This document shows positions 27,101 to 37,407 of a stretch of 64,000 nucleotides of DNA, in pieces. Position numbers and translations under genes: made by a program. The DNA is taken from positions 124,001-188,000 of the forward strand of contig NZ_VDFV01000005.1 of the NCBI RefSeq assembly GCF_006152145.1. Reading direction: 5' to 3'. Source of the DNA: Rubellimicrobium roseum. GTDB lineage: Bacteria > Pseudomonadota > Alphaproteobacteria > Rhodobacterales > Rhodobacteraceae. The stretch's first letter is position 1; each line of letters starts with the position of its first letter. The notes beneath the pieces are model-generated. The model was not told where the DNA came from and searched no databases. It saw only the letters and a program-made list of their open reading frames with translations.

Positions 27101-30100
27101 TCAGGCCAGCTCCGAGAGCCGGGCCAGCGCGGCGCGGAGCTGGGCCTCCTCGGCCTCGCGGGCGGCGAGGTTCTCGCGCGCCTCCTCGACCACCTCCTCG
27201 GCCGCCGACTGCACGAAGCGCGGGTTCGACAGGCGGCCCCGCAGCGCGGCGGCCTCCTTGGCGGCCTTGTCGGCGCCCTTGGTCATGCGCGCGATCTCGG
27301 CCTGGATGTCGATCAGGCCCTCCAGCGGCAGCGCGAAGGTCGCGCCGGGCGTGGCGACCGTGATCGAACCGCGCGGGGCCGCGCCCTCGGTGGGCGCCTC
27401 GATCCGGGCGAGGCGATAGATCAGCGCGCCGTTGCGGGCGAGCGCCTGCCGGGCGGGCACGTCGGCCTCGGTCATCACCACGGGGACGGTGAGGCCGGCG
27501 GGGACGTTGAGCTGCGCGCGGGCGGAGCGGACGCCCTCGATGAGGGCGATGGTCCAGCGCATCTCGGCTTCGGACCCGGCATCCACGAGGTCGATGGCCC
27601 GGTAGGTCGGCCAGTCGGCGTGGACGAGCATCTTCGCGCGGGCCGCGGTGGTGCCCCAGAGCTCCTCGGTGATGAAGGGCATGAAGGGGTGCATCAGGAT
27701 CAGGCACTGGTCGAGGACCCAGGCCATGACCTGCTGGGTTTCCCGCTTCAGGCCTTCGTCGCTGCCGGACAGGAGCGGTTTGGAGAACTCCACGTACCAG
27801 TCGCAGACCACGCCCCAGACGAAGGCGTGGAGCGCCTGAGCGGCCCCGTCGAAGCGGAACGAGTCGAGCGCGGCGTCCACTTCCTCGCGGATGCGGGCGG
27901 TTTCCCCGATGATCCAGCGGTTCACGGGGGCGGTGGCGGCGGGGATGCCCTCGGCGCGCGGGGCCTGGAACACGCCGTTCATCTCCGCGAAGCGGTGGGC
28001 GTTCCAGAGCTTGGTGCCGAAGTTGCGGTAGCCCGCGATCCGCGCGGTCGAGAGCTTGAGGTCGCGGCCCATCGCGGCCATCGCCGCGAGCGTGAAGCGC
28101 ACGGCGTCGGCGCCGTATTCGGCGATGAGGTCCAGGGGGTCGAGGACGTTGCCCAGCGACTTGGACATCTTCTTGCCCTTCTCGTCCCGGACGAGGGCGT
28201 GGACGTAGACGGTCCTGAAGGGCACCTCGTTCACCAGGGCGAGCTGCATCATCATCATGCGGGCGACCCAGAAGAAGATGATGTCGAAGCCGGTCACGAG
28301 GACGGAGGTCGGGAAGTACCTTTGCAGTTCGGGCGTGTCCTCGGGCCAGCCGAGGGTGCCGAGCGGCCAGAGGCCGGAGGAGAACCAGGTGTCGAGAACG
28401 TCGGGGTCGCGCCAGACGGGATAGACGAGCCGGGTCGGGTCCTGCGAGAGATTGTGGTCCGCGAGGCCCTGCGCGAAGGCCTGGGCGGCGGCGTGGCGGT
28501 CCTCCACCTCGACCACGCGGGCGTGGTTGAGCGGCGCGGGCAGCCCGGCGAGATCGCCCATGAAGGCGTCGCGGACGCCTTCGTAATCGACGGCGCAATG
28601 GTGGCGGGGCTCCTCGCCCACGAAGTCGCGCTGCGTGAGGAGGGTCAGGATCTCCACCTCGTCGAGCGCGTCGTCGCCCTCGTCGTCGGTGAACTGGCCC
28701 GCGTGCAGGTCGAGCCCATACCAGACCGGGATCTGGTGGCCCCACCAGAGCTGGCGCGAGATGCACCAGGGCTCGATGTTCTCCAGCCAGTGGAAGTAGA
28801 CCTTGGCGTCGCGCTCGGGGAGGATCCGGGTGCGTCCGTCGCGCACGGCGTCGAGGGCGGGGCCGACGATCCGGGCGGTGTCCACGAACCACTGGTCGGT
28901 CAGCATGGGCTCGATGACCACGTTGGAGCGGTCGCCGAAGGGCTGCATGATCTTCTTGGCCTCGACGAAGGGCACCGGCCCTTCGGCGCTGTCGGTCATG
29001 ACCGAGAGGCCCTCGGCTTCGATCTGGGAGACGACGAGACGGCGGGCCTCCAGCCGGTCGAGTCCGCGCATGTCCTCGGGGACGAGGTTGATCTGGGAGA
29101 CGTCGCCCGCCTCGCGCTCGCCCCGCGCGATCTGCCCGGCGAGGGTGGCGGATTCCTCGTAGGACAGGCCGTCGGAGCGCATCCGGGCCTTGGTGTCCAT
29201 CAGCGCGTAGAGCGGGATGCCGTTGCGCTGGGCAACCCCGTAGTCGTTGAAGTCGTGCGCGCCGGTGATCTTGACCGCGCCCGAGCCGAAGGTCGGATCG
29301 GGATACTCGTCGGCGATGATCGGGATGAGGCGGCGGTGCTCTTTGGGCCCGACCGGGATCTCGCAGAGTTGGCCGACGATGGGGGCGTAGCGGGCGTCGG
29401 AGGGGTGGACCGCGACGGCACCGTCGCCCAGCATCGTCTCGGGGCGCGTGGTGGCGATGGAGATGTAGTCGCGGACCTCGCGGAAGGTGACGTTCCCGTC
29501 GGCGTCCTTCTCGACGTAGTCGTAGGTCGCGCCGTTCGCGAGCGGGTACTTGAAGTGCCACATGTGGCCCGCGACCTCGCGGTTCTCCACCTCGAGGTCG
29601 GAGATCGCGGTCTCGAAATGCGGGTCCCAGTTCACGAGGCGCTTGCCCCGGTAGATCAGGCCCTCGTCGTACATCTTCACGAAGACCCCGAGCACCGCGC
29701 GCTGGAAGTGCGGGTCCATCGTGAAGGCCTCGCGCGAGTAGTCGCAGGAGGCGCCGAGGCGCCTGAGCTGGCCGATGATCGTGCCGCCGGACTGGGCCTT
29801 CCATTCCCAGACCTTTTCCAGGAACTTCTCGCGGCCCATCTCGCGGCGGCCGACATTGCCTTGCTTCGCCAGCTCGCGCTCGACCACCATCTGCGTGGCG
29901 ATGCCCGCGTGGTCGAGGCCGGGTTGCCAGAGGACGTCGTCGCCCTTCATGCGGTGCCAGCGCGTCAGGATGTCTTGGAGCGTGTTGTTGAAGGCGTGGC
30001 CCATGTGCAGCGAGCCCGTCACGTTGGGCGGCGGGATCACGATGGAAAACGGCGTGCCGCCCGGCCTGGCGTTCGCGCCCGCCTTGAAGGCGCCGGAGTC

Positions 30101-30157
30101 CTCCCACGCCTTCGCGATGCGCGCCTCGGCCTCGGCCGCCCCGAAGTTCTTGTCCAT
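27101..30157 (-). CDS. valS: Valine--tRNA ligase
   Basis: 1018 residues, class I synthetase. HIGH motif in [15 protein letters not shown] near 42-56 and KMSKS in [13 protein letters not shown] near 560. The CP1 editing domain and the C-terminal coiled-coil arm (about 945-1018, rich in Ala/Glu/Arg) are both present. ATG at 30157 follows GGAGGG; the upstream open stretch lacks family similarity. Confidence 0.96.
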   Translation of the reverse strand: MDKNFGAAEAEARIAKAWEDSGAFKAGANARPGGTPFSIVIPPPNVTGSLHMGHAFNNTLQDILTRWHRMKGDDVLWQPGLDHAGIATQMVVERELAKQGNVGRREMGREKFLEKVWEWKAQSGGTIIGQLRRLGASCDYSREAFTMDPHFQRAVLGVFVKMYDEGLIYRGKRLVNWDPHFETAISDLEVENREVAGHMWHFKYPLANGATYDYVEKDADGNVTFREVRDYISIATTRPETMLGDGAVAVHPSDARYAPIVGQLCEIPVGPKEHRRLIPIIADEYPDPTFGSGAVKITGAHDFNDYGVAQRNGIPLYALMDTKARMRSDGLSYEESATLAGQIARGEREAGDVSQINLVPEDMRGLDRLEARRLVVSQIEAEGLSVMTDSAEGPVPFVEAKKIMQPFGDRSNVVIEPMLTDQWFVDTARIVGPALDAVRDGRTRILPERDAKVYFHWLENIEPWCISRQLWWGHQIPVWYGLDLHAGQFTDDEGDDALDEVEILTLLTQRDFVGEEPRHHCAVDYEGVRDAFMGDLAGLPAPLNHARVVEVEDRHAAAQAFAQGLADHNLSQDPTRLVYPVWRDPDVLDTWFSSGLWPLGTLGWPEDTPELQRYFPTSVLVTGFDIIFFWVARMMMMQLALVNEVPFRTVYVHALVRDEKGKKMSKSLGNVLDPLDLIAEYGADAVRFTLAAMAAMGRDLKLSTARIAGYRNFGTKLWNAHRFAEMNGVFQAPRAEGIPAATAPVNRWIIGETARIREEVDAALDSFRFDGAAQALHAFVWGVVCDWYVEFSKPLLSGSDEGLKRETQQVMAWVLDQCLILMHPFMPFITEELWGTTAARAKMLVHADWPTYRAIDLVDAGSEAEMRWTIALIEGVRSARAQLNVPAGLTVPVVMTEADVPARQALARNGALIYRLARIEAPTEGAAPRGSITVATPGATFALPLEGLIDIQAEIARMTKGADKAAKEAAALRGRLSNPRFVQSAAEEVVEEARENLAAREAEEAQLRAALARLSELA

Positions 30158-30321
30158 CGCGTCACCCTCCATCATCCGGGGTCGGGGATTAGCGAAAGCC
30201 GGGCGCGGGGAAAAGGGCGCAAGGCGCGGGCGACAGGGAACTCGGGCCCGGCACGAAGTCGTTGCGATTCGGCAACCGGGGCGTGCTAGCATCGAGCCAT
30301 GCACCCCGGCGGAGGACGCCC

Positions 30322-31410
30322 GTGGATCGCAAGGAGGCCAGCGCGGGACGGGAAACGGAGGCGGCCGTGGACCGCCTGCTGGGCCTGTTCGACCGCCGCC
30401 CCCGGATCAAGGAGCGCCGCGCCCGCCACCGGGGGCCCGCGACCCATGTGGTGATCCTCGACGGGACCATGTCCTCGCTGGCGCCGGGGCACGAATCGAA
30501 CGCGGGGCTGACCTACAAGCTGCTGCGCGAGGTGGGCGCGCGGGCGAACCTGACGCTGTACTACGAGGCCGGGGTCCAGTGGCGCGACTGGAACGGCACG
30601 CTGCACGTCATGATGGGCAAGGGCATCAACCGGCAGATCGCGCGCGCCTATGGCTGGGTCGCCTCGCGCTACCGGCCCGGGGACGAGATCATCCTGGTGG
30701 GCTATTCCCGCGGGGCCTATGCCTGCCGGAGCCTTGCCGGGATCATCGATCAGGTGGGCCTCCTGCGCGCGGACGCGGCCACGGCGCGCAACGTGCGGAC
30801 GGCCTTCCGCCACTACCGGCTGGGCGCGCGGAGCGGGACGGTGGAGGCCTTCCGGCGGGTCCACTGCCACGACCGCGTGGAGATCGCGGCGCTGGGCTGC
30901 TGGGACACCGTCAAGGCGCTGGGCGTGCGGCTGCCGGTCCTGTGGCGCTGGGCCGAGGCGGCGACGGCCTTCCACAACCACGACGTGGGCCCGCATATCC
31001 GCCGCGCCTTTCACGCGCTGGCGCTGCACGAGACGCGGGCGGCTTTCGCGCCGGTGCTCTGGACCTCGCCCGCCGAGCGGCCGGGAGTCGTCGAGCAGGT
31101 CTGGTTCCCCGGCAGCCACGGCGACGTGGGCGGGCAGGTCTGCGGCCGGGCCGAGTGCCGCCCGCTGGCCAACATCCCGCTGGTCTGGATGCTGGCGCGG
31201 CTGGAGCGGGAGGGCCTGCCGCTGCCCGAGGGCTGGTCCGCGCGTTTTCCCTGCGACACCGGCGCGCCCTCGATCGGAACCTGGTGCGGCTGGGCCAAGA
31301 TCTTCCTGTCCCGCAGGCGGCGGATCGTGGGGCGGGACCCGTCCGAGCGCCTCCATGCGAGCGCCGAGCCGATGCGGAAGCGGCGGTGGCGGCACGTGCC
31401 GGCGGAGTGA
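30322..31410 (+). CDS. DUF2235 (T6SS-effector-like hydrolase) protein
   Basis: 362 residues with a GTG start preceded by GGAGGA. The DUF2235 alpha/beta-hydrolase-like domain spans about 45-310: [20 protein letters not shown], the nucleophile elbow [10 protein letters not shown] near 137, and GSHGDVGG near 271. DUF2235 includes phospholipase effectors (Tle1-like) and stand-alone proteins. No VgrG, Hcp or immunity-type neighbour, so a housekeeping role is more likely. Divergent from valS. Confidence 0.8.
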   Translation: MDRKEASAGRETEAAVDRLLGLFDRRPRIKERRARHRGPATHVVILDGTMSSLAPGHESNAGLTYKLLREVGARANLTLYYEAGVQWRDWNGTLHVMMGKGINRQIARAYGWVASRYRPGDEIILVGYSRGAYACRSLAGIIDQVGLLRADAATARNVRTAFRHYRLGARSGTVEAFRRVHCHDRVEIAALGCWDTVKALGVRLPVLWRWAEAATAFHNHDVGPHIRRAFHALALHETRAAFAPVLWTSPAERPGVVEQVWFPGSHGDVGGQVCGRAECRPLANIPLVWMLARLEREGLPLPEGWSARFPCDTGAPSIGTWCGWAKIFLSRRRRIVGRDPSERLHASAEPMRKRRWRHVPAE

Positions 31411-31517
31411 GGGGGCAGGGCTCGGAGATGTCCCGTCCCCCCGCGGGATAGGTAGGGCCGGGCAAGGGAGCGGGGCGGGCCTTGCTCCGGGGCGGCCGTC
31501 CCGCCACTCTGGGCCCC

Positions 31518-32630
31518 ATGACCGATCCGCGCCTCACGCCGCTTGCCGCCGCCCTGCCCGCGACCGTTCCCTTCACCGGCCCGGAGGCGCTGGAGCGGCG
31601 GCTCGGGCGGCCCTTCGCCGCGCGGCTGGGGGCCAACGAGAGCGGATGGGGGCCGTCGCCCCGCGCCGTCGAGGCCATGTCGCGGGCCGCGCGGGACGCC
31701 TGGATGTACGGCGACCCGGAGGTGAATGACCTGCGCGCGGCCATCGCGGCGCATCACGGCTGCGATCGGGCGCATGTGGTCGTGGGCGAGGGCATCGACG
31801 GGCTTCTGGGGCTGCTGGTGCGGCTGACCGTCGGGCCGGGGACGGCGGTGGCGACCTCGGTCGGCGCCTATCCGACCTTCAACTTCCATGTGGCGGGATT
31901 CGGAGGACGGCTCCTGACCGTGCCCTACCGGGACGACGCGGCGAACCCGGAGGCGCTGATGGGTCTGGCGCAGGAGGCGGGCGCGCGGCTGGTCTACATC
32001 GCGAACCCGGACAACCCGATGGGCGGGATGCATGGGCCGGAAACGATCCGGCGGATGGTCGAGGCGGTGCCGGACGGCGCGCTGCTGGTGCTGGACGAGG
32101 CCTATGCCGAGTTGGCCCCCGAGGGCAGCCTGCCGGAGATCGATCCTGCCGACCCGCGGGTGATCCGGTTCCGCACCTTCTCCAAGGCGCATGGGCTGGC
32201 GGGGCTGCGGGTGGGCTATGCGGTCGGGCCCGCGCCGCTGGTGGCGGCCTTCGACCGGGTGCGCAACCACTTTGGCCTGGGGCGGGTCGCGCAGGCGGGG
32301 GCGCTGGCGGCGATCGGGGACCGGGACTGGCCGCGCGAGGTCGCGGGGCGGGTGGCGGCGGCGCGGGAGGAGATCGGGCGCGCTGCGCGGGCGGCGGGGC
32401 TGAGGCCCCTGCCCTCCTGCACGAACTTCGTGGCGATCGACTGCGGGCGCGACGGGGCCTTCGCGCGGAGGGTGCTGGAGGGGCTGCTGGCGCGCGGGGT
32501 CTTCGTGCGGATGCCGGGGGTGGCGCCGCTGGACCGCTGCATCCGGGTGACGGCGGGACCGGAGACGGCGGTGGCCGCCTTCGCCACCGCCCTGCCCGAA
32601 GCGCTGGAGGAGGCGGGGCCGTCGGACTAG
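31518..32630 (+). CDS. Class I/II aminotransferase, HisC-like
   Basis: 370 residues, PLP enzyme. ANESGWGPSPRAVEAM near the N-terminus, IANPDNPMGG (near 165), VLDEAYAE (near 193), and the PLP-lysine loop RTFSKAHGLAGLRVGY near 220. Resembles histidinol-phosphate aminotransferases but with no his neighbours, so aromatic or other amino acids are possible substrates. Start at 31518 gives the usual N-terminus. Confidence 0.85.
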   Translation: MTDPRLTPLAAALPATVPFTGPEALERRLGRPFAARLGANESGWGPSPRAVEAMSRAARDAWMYGDPEVNDLRAAIAAHHGCDRAHVVVGEGIDGLLGLLVRLTVGPGTAVATSVGAYPTFNFHVAGFGGRLLTVPYRDDAANPEALMGLAQEAGARLVYIANPDNPMGGMHGPETIRRMVEAVPDGALLVLDEAYAELAPEGSLPEIDPADPRVIRFRTFSKAHGLAGLRVGYAVGPAPLVAAFDRVRNHFGLGRVAQAGALAAIGDRDWPREVAGRVAAAREEIGRAARAAGLRPLPSCTNFVAIDCGRDGAFARRVLEGLLARGVFVRMPGVAPLDRCIRVTAGPETAVAAFATALPEALEEAGPSD

Positions 32631-32663
32631 GTTCGGGGCATCAGCAGCCGGAAGGAGGCCAAG

Positions 32664-33179
32664 ATGATCCGTTCCACCACGTCCCTGATCCTTGCCCTGT
32701 CGCTCGCAGCCGGGGCGGCCTGGGCCCAGGAGGCGACCGAGGGCGAGACGAGCGGCGGCGCGGCCGCGCAGGCCACCGAGGACGCCGCAACGGCGGGCGC
32801 CGAGGCGATGATGGAGGGCCATGACATGGCCGGGATGGGCCACGGCATGATGATGTCGGACGACCCGGCGATGCAGGACCTCATGGCGCCGATGCACGAC
32901 ATGATGATCGGCATGCCCATGCAGTCCACGGGCGATCTCGACGCCGACTTCCTCCTCATGATGATCCCGCACCACCAGAGCGCCATCGACATGGCCCGCG
33001 TCGTGCTGGAGCAGGGCGACGATGAGGAGACCCGCGCCATGGCGCAGGCGATCGTCGACGCGCAGGAGGCCGAGATCGCCGAGATGCAGGCCATGCTGGA
33101 GCGGCTGGGCCAGGGCGGCGCGGCGGCCCCGGCCGAAGGCGAAGCGGCGCCGGCCGAGGGTGAGGCCGCGACGGAGTAG
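32664..33179 (+). CDS. Periplasmic DUF305 Met/His-rich protein
   Basis: 171 residues. Signal peptide of about 22 residues (GAAWAQ). A Met/His-rich stretch (GHDMAGMGHGMMM) near 52-64 and the DUF305 motif DADFLLMMIPHHQSAIDMARVVL near 94-116; Ala/Glu-rich tail with repeated AAPAEGE. DUF305 proteins include CopM, a periplasmic copper binder. Metal binding is likely but unproved. AAGGAGG precedes the ATG. Confidence 0.82.
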   Translation: MIRSTTSLILALSLAAGAAWAQEATEGETSGGAAAQATEDAATAGAEAMMEGHDMAGMGHGMMMSDDPAMQDLMAPMHDMMIGMPMQSTGDLDADFLLMMIPHHQSAIDMARVVLEQGDDEETRAMAQAIVDAQEAEIAEMQAMLERLGQGGAAAPAEGEAAPAEGEAATE

Positions 33180-33186
33180 GCCGGGC

Positions 33187-34365
33187 TCAGGCCCCGGCCA
33201 CGACCCGGGCGGCGGCGTCGAGCGCGCCGTCGCCGTGGGGGATGGCCAGCGCCTTGAGCCCCGCGTCGAGCGAGGCCAGCGCCCCCAGCACCATATGGGC
33301 GTTGACATGACCCATGTGGCCGATGCGGAAGAAGGCCGAGGCGGGCTCGCGCCCCAGGCCGATGCCGAGCGTGACGCCGGTGGTCGCCTTGGTCCAGCGG
33401 CGCAGGGCGTCGGCCTGCCCCTCCCCCAGTCCCAGCGCGGTGATGGCGTGGGAGCGCGCCTGCGGGTCGGGGACGTTGAGGCGGAGGGGACCGCCCTGCC
33501 CCCAGGCCTCGGCGGCGGCCCAGACAGCGCGGGCGAGCGTCGCGTGGCGCGCCCAGACGTTGGTCAAGCCCTCCTCTTCGATCATGTCGAGAGCCTCGCG
33601 CAGGCCGTAGAGCGCCTGGGCCGGCGCGGTGCCGAACCAGTGGCGCCAGAAGGCGTCGGGGTCGGCGCGGCCCACCCAGTCCCAGTAGGGGGTGACGAGG
33701 CTGGCTCGGGCGCGCGCCTGCGCCGCTCGGTCGTTGAACCACAGGAAGGCGAGGCCGGGCGGGCACATCAGGCCCTTCTGCGAGGCGGCGAGCGTCACGT
33801 CGGCGCCCCACGCATCCATCTCGAAGCGGTCGCAACCCAGGGAAGCCACGCAGTCGGCCATGAGGAGGGCCGGATGCCCCGCGGCGTCGAGCGCGGCGCG
33901 CGCCCCGGCGATGTCGCTGCGGACGGAGGTCGAAGTGTCGACGTGGACGGCCAAGACCGCCTTGATGCGGCGGTCGCGGTCGGCGCGCAGGGCCGCCTCG
34001 ATCCGGGCGGGGTCGAAGGGGGCGGAAGGGCCGAAGTCGATGGTCTCGACCTCCAGCCCCAGACCCTGCGCCACGCCCGCCCAGCCGCGCCCGAAATGGC
34101 CGCAAAGGGGCACGAGGACCCGGTCGCCACGCGAGAGGACGTTGACGAGCGAGGCCTCCCAGGCGGCGTGGCCGTTGCCGATGTAGATCGCCGCCTTGTG
34201 GCGCGTCGCCGCGACGGCGCGCAGGGACGGGATCAGGGTGGCGGTGAGGTCCACGATCTCGCCTTCGTAAATGTCGGGCGAAGCGCGGTGCATGGCGCGC
34301 AGCACCCGGTCGGGCACCACCGAGGGGCCGGGGATGGCGAGGTAGGAGCGGCCTTGGGCGAGCAT
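33187..34365 (-). CDS. Alanine/serine--glyoxylate aminotransferase family
   Basis: 392 residues, class V PLP aminotransferase. IPGPSVVPDRVLRAM at the N-terminus, GNGHAAWEASLVN near 65, HVDTSTSVRSDI near 143, and the PLP-lysine region ADVTLAASQKGLMCPPG near 190-206. Substrate could be serine, alanine, aspartate or ureidoglycine with glyoxylate; no neighbour decides. Converges with the DUF305 gene. Confidence 0.85.
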   Translation of the reverse strand: MLAQGRSYLAIPGPSVVPDRVLRAMHRASPDIYEGEIVDLTATLIPSLRAVAATRHKAAIYIGNGHAAWEASLVNVLSRGDRVLVPLCGHFGRGWAGVAQGLGLEVETIDFGPSAPFDPARIEAALRADRDRRIKAVLAVHVDTSTSVRSDIAGARAALDAAGHPALLMADCVASLGCDRFEMDAWGADVTLAASQKGLMCPPGLAFLWFNDRAAQARARASLVTPYWDWVGRADPDAFWRHWFGTAPAQALYGLREALDMIEEEGLTNVWARHATLARAVWAAAEAWGQGGPLRLNVPDPQARSHAITALGLGEGQADALRRWTKATTGVTLGIGLGREPASAFFRIGHMGHVNAHMVLGALASLDAGLKALAIPHGDGALDAAARVVAGA

Positions 34366-34485
34366 GGAACCTCCGGTGGTGCGGACCGCCCAGACCTAGC
34401 CGGGGCGGTGCGGCGGCGCCAGCGTCGCTTGTGGCGCGGCGCCGCCCGGCCTAGATGGCGCGGACAGGGACGAAGCGAGGGCGAC

Positions 34486-34881
34486 GTGGGCCGGATCGAG
34501 AGATTGCTGCGCGGCGCGCCGGACGCGGCGCTGGTCGGCGTCCGACGGGACGCCCACGCGGCCCCGTGCGCTGCAACGCTGCGGCAACTTCCTGAGGTCT
34601 TTCGCAGGCTGGAGCGGCCCTTCCTGCTCCACTGCAAGTCGGGGGCCGACCGCTCGGGGCTCGCGAGAGCGCTCTGTGTCCTCCACGAAGGGGCGGCGGT
34701 TGCCCAGGCGCGCCGGCACCTGTCGCTGCGCTACCTGCATATGTGCCGCGCCTCGGCGGGCGTGCTGGGGCGCGTGCTGGACCACCGCTCGCGGTGGCTC
34801 GAACAGGGGCCGTCAGGGATCGAGAATTGGGTCCGTTCGGGCTACGACCCCGAAGCCGCCCAGGCGGGGTTCGAACGGTGA
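34486..34881 (+). CDS. Short tyrosine-phosphatase-like protein
   Basis: 131 residues from GTG at 34486 after GCGAGGG. The phosphatase loop HCKSGADRSGLA is at residues 49-60 (Cys50, Arg56), and the C-terminal RYLHMC, GIENWVRSGYDP follows. Relatives in Rhodobacterales are roughly 80-100 residues longer at the N-terminus, with the LNLRG and substrate/acid-loop regions. Here that half is missing or not recognisable. The gene ends in GTGA, coupled to the ABC exporter. Confidence 0.65.
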   Translation: MGRIERLLRGAPDAALVGVRRDAHAAPCAATLRQLPEVFRRLERPFLLHCKSGADRSGLARALCVLHEGAAVAQARRHLSLRYLHMCRASAGVLGRVLDHRSRWLEQGPSGIENWVRSGYDPEAAQAGFER

Positions 34882-36644
34882 GCGGGACGCGCGGCGACTG
34901 GCGCTGGCTCTGGCGCGGCTACCTGCGGCCCCATTGGCCCTGGCTGGCGCTGGCCATCGTCCTGATGGCGGTGGAGGGCGCGTCGCTGGGGCTCTTCGCC
35001 CGCTTCATCGAGCCCATGTTCGACCGCGTCTTCGTGGCGCGCGAGGAAGGCGCGATCTGGACGGTGGGTCTGGCCATCGCCGGGATCTTCGTGCTGCGGG
35101 CCTTCACGGCGGCCGGGCACCGGGTGATCCTGGCGCGCGTGAACGAGCGCGCCTCGGCCGTGCTGCGCCGGGATCTCCTGGGGCACCTGATGGCGCTGGA
35201 TGCCGACTTCCACCAGGCGCATCCGCCCGGCGTTCTGATCGAGCGCGTGCAGGGCGACGTGCAGGCGCTGGGCGGGGTCTGGACCACGCTGGTGACGGGG
35301 CTGGCGCGGGACGCGGTGTCGCTCCTGTCGCTGCTGATCGTGGCGCTGACGGTGGATTGGGAATGGACGGTGGTGGCGCTGGTGGGGTTTCCGCTTTTGG
35401 TGCTGCCCTCGGTGCTGCTTCAGCGCTCGGTGCGACGGCGCGCGGGGGCGGCGCGCGAGGCGGCGGCGGACATGGCCACCCGGCTCGACGAGGTGTTCCA
35501 CGGGCTCGCCGCCATCAAGCTCAACGGGCTCGAGGGCTATCAGGCGCGGCGATTCGACGGCCTTCTCGCGCGGCGGGTCCGGGCGGAGGTGCGGGGCGCC
35601 GCGGCGCGGGCGACCATGCCCGCGCTCGTGGACATCATGTCGGGCGCGGCCTTCCTGGCGGTGCTGGTCTGGGGCGGCTCCGAGATCGTCGCGGGCGAGC
35701 GCACGGTGGGCGAGTTCATGGCCTTCTTCACCGCCATGTCGCTGGCCTTCGATCCGCTGCGGCGGCTGGCCAACCTGTCGGGGACCTGGAGCCAGGCGCA
35801 GGCCAGCGTGGAGCGGCTGCGCGGCGTTCTGGAAATCCGGCCGCGGCTCGTATCGCCCGCCCGGCCCGTGGCGCCGCCTCAGGGCGCGCCCGCGGTCGAG
35901 CTGCGCGACGTGCATCTGAGCTATGGCGGGCATCCGGTGCTGCGGGGACTGACCTTCACCGCCGAGGCCGGGCGGACCACGGCGCTGGTGGGCGCATCCG
36001 GCGCAGGCAAGAGCACGGTGTTCAACCTGCTCACCCGGCTCGTGGACCCCCAGCGGGGCGAGGTGCGGGTGGGCGGCGTGGACGTCGCGGCCATGGACCT
36101 GAGGGAGCTGCGGAGGCTGTTCAGCGTGGTGTCGCAGGACGCGCTGCTGTTCGACGAGACGGTGCGGGACAACATCCTGCTGGGGCGCGAGGGCGTGAGC
36201 GAGGCGCGGCTGCACGCCGCCCTGGACGCCGCGCACGTGGCCGACTTCCTTCCCTCGCTGGCCCGGGGGCTCGACAGCCCGGCGGGGCCGCGCGGCTCGG
36301 CGCTGTCGGGCGGTCAGCGGCAGCGGGTCGCCATTGCGCGGGCGCTGCTGCGCGACACTCCGGTGCTGCTTCTGGACGAGGCGACCTCGGCGCTCGACAC
36401 CCGGTCGGAGGCGCTGGTCCAGGACGCGCTGGAGCGGCTGTCGGCCGGGCGCACGACCCTGGTGATCGCGCACCGTCTGTCCACCGTGCGCGACGCCGAC
36501 AAGATCGTGGTGATCGACCGGGGCCAGATGGCCGACGAGGGCACGCACGAGGAGCTTCTGGCGCGCGGGGGGCTTTACGCGGAGCTTCACCGTCTCCAGT
36601 TCGGGGAGACGGAGGACGGGCCGTCCGCCTCCGTGGGATCGTAG
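34878..36644 (+). CDS. ABC exporter, MsbA-like
   Basis: 588 residues, half-transporter with six membrane helices (about 20-310) and an ATPase domain. Walker A GASGAGKST near 376, Q-loop VVSQDALLFDETV, signature LSGGQRQR near 478, Walker B VLLLDEATSALD, H-loop VIAHRLST. Likely lipid A/phospholipid flippase or multidrug exporter. GTG start overlaps the phosphatase stop as GTGA. A longer in-frame ORF upstream overlaps the phosphatase gene and is rejected. Confidence 0.88.
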   Translation: MSGTRGDWRWLWRGYLRPHWPWLALAIVLMAVEGASLGLFARFIEPMFDRVFVAREEGAIWTVGLAIAGIFVLRAFTAAGHRVILARVNERASAVLRRDLLGHLMALDADFHQAHPPGVLIERVQGDVQALGGVWTTLVTGLARDAVSLLSLLIVALTVDWEWTVVALVGFPLLVLPSVLLQRSVRRRAGAAREAAADMATRLDEVFHGLAAIKLNGLEGYQARRFDGLLARRVRAEVRGAAARATMPALVDIMSGAAFLAVLVWGGSEIVAGERTVGEFMAFFTAMSLAFDPLRRLANLSGTWSQAQASVERLRGVLEIRPRLVSPARPVAPPQGAPAVELRDVHLSYGGHPVLRGLTFTAEAGRTTALVGASGAGKSTVFNLLTRLVDPQRGEVRVGGVDVAAMDLRELRRLFSVVSQDALLFDETVRDNILLGREGVSEARLHAALDAAHVADFLPSLARGLDSPAGPRGSALSGGQRQRVAIARALLRDTPVLLLDEATSALDTRSEALVQDALERLSAGRTTLVIAHRLSTVRDADKIVVIDRGQMADEGTHEELLARGGLYAELHRLQFGETEDGPSASVGS

Positions 36645-36657
36645 GGGAGACGGGCGC

Positions 36658-37407
36658 ATGGACGGACGGGCGGTCATCGAGGTGACGGGCGCGGATCGGG
36701 AGGAATTCCTGCAGGGGCTCGTGACCAACAACCTGCGGGGGCTGAAGGACGGGCTCGTCTATGCGGCGCTGTTGACGCCGCAGGGCAAGTACCTTGCCGA
36801 CTTCCTCCTGAAGGCGGACGGGGACCGCATCCTGCTCGATGTGGCCGAGGGGCTGGCGGGGGGGCTTCTGCAGCGGCTGTCCATGTACCGGCTGCGGGCC
36901 GACGTGCGGCTGGCGCCCACGGACCTGAGGGTGCGGCGCGGCACCGGCCCTGCGCCCGAGGGCGCCCTGCCCGATCCGCGCCATTCGGCCCTGGGCTGGC
37001 GGCTCTATGGGGCCGAGGGGGGCGATGACGGGACGGACTGGGACGCGGTCCGGGTGGCCGGGGTGATTCCCGAGACCGGGATCGAGCTGACGCCCGAGAC
37101 CTACATCCTGGAGGCCGGGTTCGAGCGGCTCCACGGCGTGGACTTCCGCAAGGGCTGCTACGTGGGCCAGGAGGTCACGGCCCGGATGAAGCACAAGACC
37201 GAGTTGCGGAAGGGCCTGACCGGCGTCGCGGTGGAGGGCGAGGCGCCGGTGGGCACGCCCGTCCTGACGGCGGACGGGCGCGAGGCCGGGGTGCTTTACA
37301 CGCAGAGCGGCGGGCGCGGGATCGCCCACCTGCGCTTCGACCGGGCCGAGGGTCCGCTGACGGCGGGCGCGGCGAGGGTCCGCGTGGACGGTCAGAACAC
37401 CAGATAG
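36658..37407 (+). CDS. ygfZ: YgfZ/GcvT-like folate-binding protein
   Basis: 249 residues. Folate-dependent factor that helps assemble or repair some Fe-S proteins (IBA57/YgfZ family). N-terminal half resembles GcvT; the diagnostic motif KGCYVGQEVTARMKHK is near 165-180. It starts 13 bases after the ABC exporter and probably shares its operon. Its last 16 bases overlap the convergent RTX-like gene. Confidence 0.9.
   Translation: MDGRAVIEVTGADREEFLQGLVTNNLRGLKDGLVYAALLTPQGKYLADFLLKADGDRILLDVAEGLAGGLLQRLSMYRLRADVRLAPTDLRVRRGTGPAPEGALPDPRHSALGWRLYGAEGGDDGTDWDAVRVAGVIPETGIELTPETYILEAGFERLHGVDFRKGCYVGQEVTARMKHKTELRKGLTGVAVEGEAPVGTPVLTADGREAGVLYTQSGGRGIAHLRFDRAEGPLTAGAARVRVDGQNTR

Noticed and set aside
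30322-31410. DUF2235 protein as a type VI effector
   Set aside because: No VgrG, Hcp, PAAR or immunity-type gene nearby; valS and an aminotransferase flank it.
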